A stretch of 64,000 nucleotides of DNA from Thalassotalea euphylliae. Lineage in GTDB: Bacteria > Pseudomonadota > Gammaproteobacteria > Enterobacterales > Alteromonadaceae. Shown piece after piece: positions 61,593 through 64,000 of the stretch. The notes beneath the pieces are model-generated. The model searched no databases, was not told the DNA's origin, and saw only the letters and a program-made list of their open reading frames with translations. The position numbers and the translations under genes were made by a program. The stretch lies in NCBI RefSeq assembly GCF_003390335.1, contig NZ_QUOU01000001.1:434001-498000 (forward strand), written 5' to 3'. Positions within the stretch are counted from its first letter, which is position 1, and each line of letters starts with the position of its first letter.

Positions 61593-63455
61593 ATGAACAT
61601 AAAACACTTATCTAAACTCGCAGTTGCCGTTGGCGCTGCACTATCGTTAAACGCTAACGTTTACGCGCAAGCACCTGCTGATGAAGAAATTATTACCGTA
61701 ACGGGCAGCCGCTCTCCGGTTAACATTGACACTGCGCTTGCTAGCGTTGTGGTGATCACACACGAAGATATAGCGCGTATTCAGCCAAAATCATTGAATG
61801 ATGTGTTAGCGACAGTTGCCGGTATCGATTTTACCAATCAAGGTGGCCGTGGCCAACTATCTTCGTTATTTTTGCGCGGTACTAACTCTAATCAAGTGCT
61901 TGTATTAATTGATGGCATTCGAGTCAGCTCTGCTAGCTTGGGCTCAACCAATACGCAAATTATTGCCCCTGAATTGATTGATCGTATCGAGATTATTAAA
62001 GGCCCTCGTGCGGCCATTTGGGGTTCAGATGCTATCGGTGGTGTGATTCAAATTTTCACCCGTCAGCTCGAAGGCAGTGAATATATTGCGGGGGTGACGG
62101 TGGGTGCTGACGATTATCGCCAATATAAAGCCGGTGCTGGCATCGCCCATGACTTAGGTAACGGAATGGGTAAAGGCCATACCAGCATTACCGTTAATCG
62201 CGAGAAAAGCGATGGCTTTGACGTGTTAAAAACAGCCGAAGAGGATAACGATGGCTATGAGTATGACTCGGTGGCGATTAAAGGTCAGCAACAAGTCAAT
62301 CATCAATTGGCGATTGACTGGTTAGCGCGTGCCGATCAAGGTGACAACGAATACGACAACGCCTTTGGCGGTGCTAATGAAGCAGAAACGCGTAACCATG
62401 CGTGGTTAGTACGCGGCACTTACAGCCAAATTATCGGTCATGTGCAAAATCACACAACCGTATCGCTTGGTCAAAACCGCGATTATTCTGAAAATTACCT
62501 TGACGGTACAGACGTATTTACCACAGTGTTTGAAACCCGCCGCGATCAATTCTCGCTGGTCAATCACGCACAAGTCTTCCCGTTTTTACAGTTTAATCTA
62601 GGTGTTGATTATTACAACGAGCAGCTTAATAGCACCACCGACTTTGCTAAAGACGAGCGCGATGTTACTGCTGTTTACGCCCACAGTTTGTACAGTAAAA
62701 ACCAGCTAACGGTTGAAGCGGCGATTCGTCACGACGATGTTGAAAATGTGGATTCGGAAACCACTTATAACGCAGGTATTGGTTATCAAATTAATGATGA
62801 GACGCGCATTGCACTAAACGCAGGCAGTGGCTTTAAAGCGCCAAGTTTTAATGACTTATACTTTCCTGCGAGCCAGTTTTCGTCAGGTAACCCTGATCTG
62901 CAGTCGGAAACCTCAGATACCATTGAGCTAGTGTTTGAAACGAATTATGCCGATGTCGATATGGCGTTTAACTTTTACCAAACGGATGTTGATAACTTAA
63001 TTGTTTGGTTACCCGATGCAAACTTCTTCTACCAGCCGACGAATGTAAATGAAGCCGAAATGTTGGGCGTTGAATTTACTGCCAAGTACCAAGGTTTTGG
63101 TGGTCAGCATCAAATCAATGCGGGTTATGTTGACGCTGAAGACAAAGCAACAAACGAGCAGCTAATTCGCCGCGCGAAAGATCAATTTAGCTACCAGTTC
63201 GACACTAACATTGGGCATTTATCACTGTACGTTGAATACCAATATCGCGGTGAGCGTGAAGATAATGTGTTTGGTGTTGGACGCGTAAAACTCGACAGCT
63301 ACCACTTGGTTAACCTAAGTGCCAGCTACCCAGTTACGCCAAACCTTACGGTTGAATCGCGCATTACTAACTTGTTTAACGAAAACTATGAGACGGCGGT
63401 TAATTACAATACGCAAGATCGCGCGGCATATATTGGCATTAACTACGCAATGTAG
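61593..63455 (+). CDS. btuB: TonB-dependent vitamin B12 receptor (BtuB-like)
   Basis: A 620-residue outer-membrane receptor, close to the length of E. coli BtuB (614). A signal peptide ending VYA is followed by TonB box DEEIITVTGSR, a plug domain with LFLRGTNSNQVLVLIDG and DRIEIIKGPRAAIWGSDAIGG, and a 22-strand-type barrel ending INYAM. The upstream cobalamin riboswitch and the adjacent uptake operon fix the ligand as cobalamin or a related corrinoid. Ribosome site GAGGAAAT precedes the ATG. A terminator follows at 63485. Confidence 0.94.
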   Translation: MNIKHLSKLAVAVGAALSLNANVYAQAPADEEIITVTGSRSPVNIDTALASVVVITHEDIARIQPKSLNDVLATVAGIDFTNQGGRGQLSSLFLRGTNSNQVLVLIDGIRVSSASLGSTNTQIIAPELIDRIEIIKGPRAAIWGSDAIGGVIQIFTRQLEGSEYIAGVTVGADDYRQYKAGAGIAHDLGNGMGKGHTSITVNREKSDGFDVLKTAEEDNDGYEYDSVAIKGQQQVNHQLAIDWLARADQGDNEYDNAFGGANEAETRNHAWLVRGTYSQIIGHVQNHTTVSLGQNRDYSENYLDGTDVFTTVFETRRDQFSLVNHAQVFPFLQFNLGVDYYNEQLNSTTDFAKDERDVTAVYAHSLYSKNQLTVEAAIRHDDVENVDSETTYNAGIGYQINDETRIALNAGSGFKAPSFNDLYFPASQFSSGNPDLQSETSDTIELVFETNYADVDMAFNFYQTDVDNLIVWLPDANFFYQPTNVNEAEMLGVEFTAKYQGFGGQHQINAGYVDAEDKATNEQLIRRAKDQFSYQFDTNIGHLSLYVEYQYRGEREDNVFGVGRVKLDSYHLVNLSASYPVTPNLTVESRITNLFNENYETAVNYNTQDRAAYIGINYAM

Positions 63456-63484
63456 TTAACGTTTAATTAAATCTTAAAGTTAGC

Positions 63485-63510
63485 AAGTGAGGGCTAGCCC
63501 TCACTTTTTT
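63485..63510 (+). terminator. Rho-independent terminator of btuB
   Basis: AAGTGAGGGC pairs with GCCCTCACTT around a two-base turn (almost perfect palindrome), followed by TTTT. Confidence 0.88.
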
Positions 63511-63601
63511 GTGTCGTTAAATAAATCACTGAACAATTGTTAAACAACAACATTTACGCTAAGGTCAACGTCAAAGGAAGTCTACTTATTGCAAGGAATG
63601 T

Positions 63602-64000
63602 ATGAGCTGGGCGCAGTTTAATTTTAATTGTCGATATTACCTAAACCTTCTCAACCAAGGCTCGACCTTACAACAAGCAAAACAATCTCTTGAATGTTCA
63701 AGCCTAGCAAAGCTTTATGGCGAACAGTCGCTTTCCGGTATTCAACAAAGCCTGCTTGATAAAGTTTTTCATTTATCGAGTATCAAAGATGCGCAGCGAA
63801 CACTTAATTTATATGCTTCGATAGATTTTGCTGGGTGTCTAGCTTTATCTGGTGCTGCTAAGGATCTCGTCGCTAAGTTAAGTTATTTAGCCTCCATTTC
63901 TATTTTCTTTGCGGCATTCATCACACTTTATCAAGTCTATGTATTTCCCGTTTTTGCTGATTTAGCCGCACAGTATCCAGCGCTAAAAAGTGATTCATTT
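63602..64000 (+). CDS. Membrane protein of unknown function, N-terminal part (cut by window end)
   Basis: A frame from ATG 63602, with AAGGA five bases upstream, is open to the window end: 133 codons visible. The first about 90 residues are soluble and helical with polar glutamine-rich stretches, followed by a hydrophobic segment (LASISIFFAAFITLYQVYVF, about 97-116) and then PVFADLAAQYPALKS. The last part faintly resembles the loop after a membrane helix in type II secretion F proteins, but this is too short to name the family. It is separated from btuB by a terminator and has its own promoter region. Confidence 0.6.
   Translation, partial: MSWAQFNFNCRYYLNLLNQGSTLQQAKQSLECSSLAKLYGEQSLSGIQQSLLDKVFHLSSIKDAQRTLNLYASIDFAGCLALSGAAKDLVAKLSYLASISIFFAAFITLYQVYVFPVFADLAAQYPALKSDSF

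Noticed and set aside
1..64000. CRISPR arrays, tRNA or rRNA genes, prophage or complete insertion sequences
   Set aside because: No regularly spaced repeats, no cloverleaf with CCA-type end, no ribosomal sequence and no transposase or phage structural gene were seen.

Overview
The window looks like chromosomal DNA of a marine gammaproteobacterium, most likely Alteromonadales (Colwelliaceae such as Thalassotalea, or Pseudoalteromonadaceae). This is inferred from moderate GC, large TonB-dependent receptors, PEP-CTERM proteins, paired cobalamin riboswitches, a fadB-fadA operon and the mix of gene families. No genus-specific marker was tested. No rRNA, tRNA, CRISPR array, phage or complete insertion sequence was seen.

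Layout. 1-2.0 kb: the 3' end of a large amidohydrolase gene, then two AT-rich genes of unknown function. 2.1-2.4 kb: a 278-bp repeat with inverted ends. A second copy lies at 28.76-29.02 kb and a 33-bp remnant at 4.69 kb. 2.5-10 kb: a PhoD-like phosphatase, a flavin/2Fe-2S reductase, a membrane protein fused to a spermidine-synthase-like domain, and an NfeD/stomatin pair. 10.3-10.9 kb: a RelE-type toxin with an Xre antitoxin. 11.2-15.6 kb: cysJIH for assimilatory sulfite and PAPS reduction. 15.7-18.3 kb: an AraC regulator divergent from SRPBCC and sterol-desaturase-family genes. 18.3-31.2 kb: signalling and transport, with a REC-DUF3369-GGDEF-EAL protein, a tandemly duplicated porin/PstS-like module behind a chemoreceptor, an MFS transporter and a second chemoreceptor. 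31.5-34.8 kb: fadBA for beta-oxidation.

35.4-46.8 kb is the most interesting region. The near-palindrome TCTTATATAAGA, or one close variant, occurs five times, all in intergenic DNA. The sites precede an aldo/keto reductase - TauD-like dioxygenase - YeiH-family exporter operon, a GntR/UTRA regulator gene, a GH31 glycosidase - sodium/solute symporter operon, and a TonB-dependent receptor. I infer one regulon for uptake and oxidative breakdown of an alpha-glycoside whose sugar carries a group removed by the dioxygenase. The nearest described analogy is oxygenolytic sulfoquinovose degradation, but the GH31 and dioxygenase motifs do not settle the substrate.

46.9-55.6 kb: a DUF6064-like membrane protein, a Tat-exported aldo/keto reductase, two PEP-CTERM-type surface proteins, topB, a membrane protein and a PAS-GGDEF diguanylate cyclase. 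55.8-63.5 kb: a cobalamin locus with a riboswitch, ABC ATPase and permease, cobyric acid synthase, adenosyltransferase and binding protein, then a second, shorter riboswitch and a BtuB-like receptor. Together these import corrinoids and convert them to the coenzyme. The window ends inside an unidentified membrane-protein gene.
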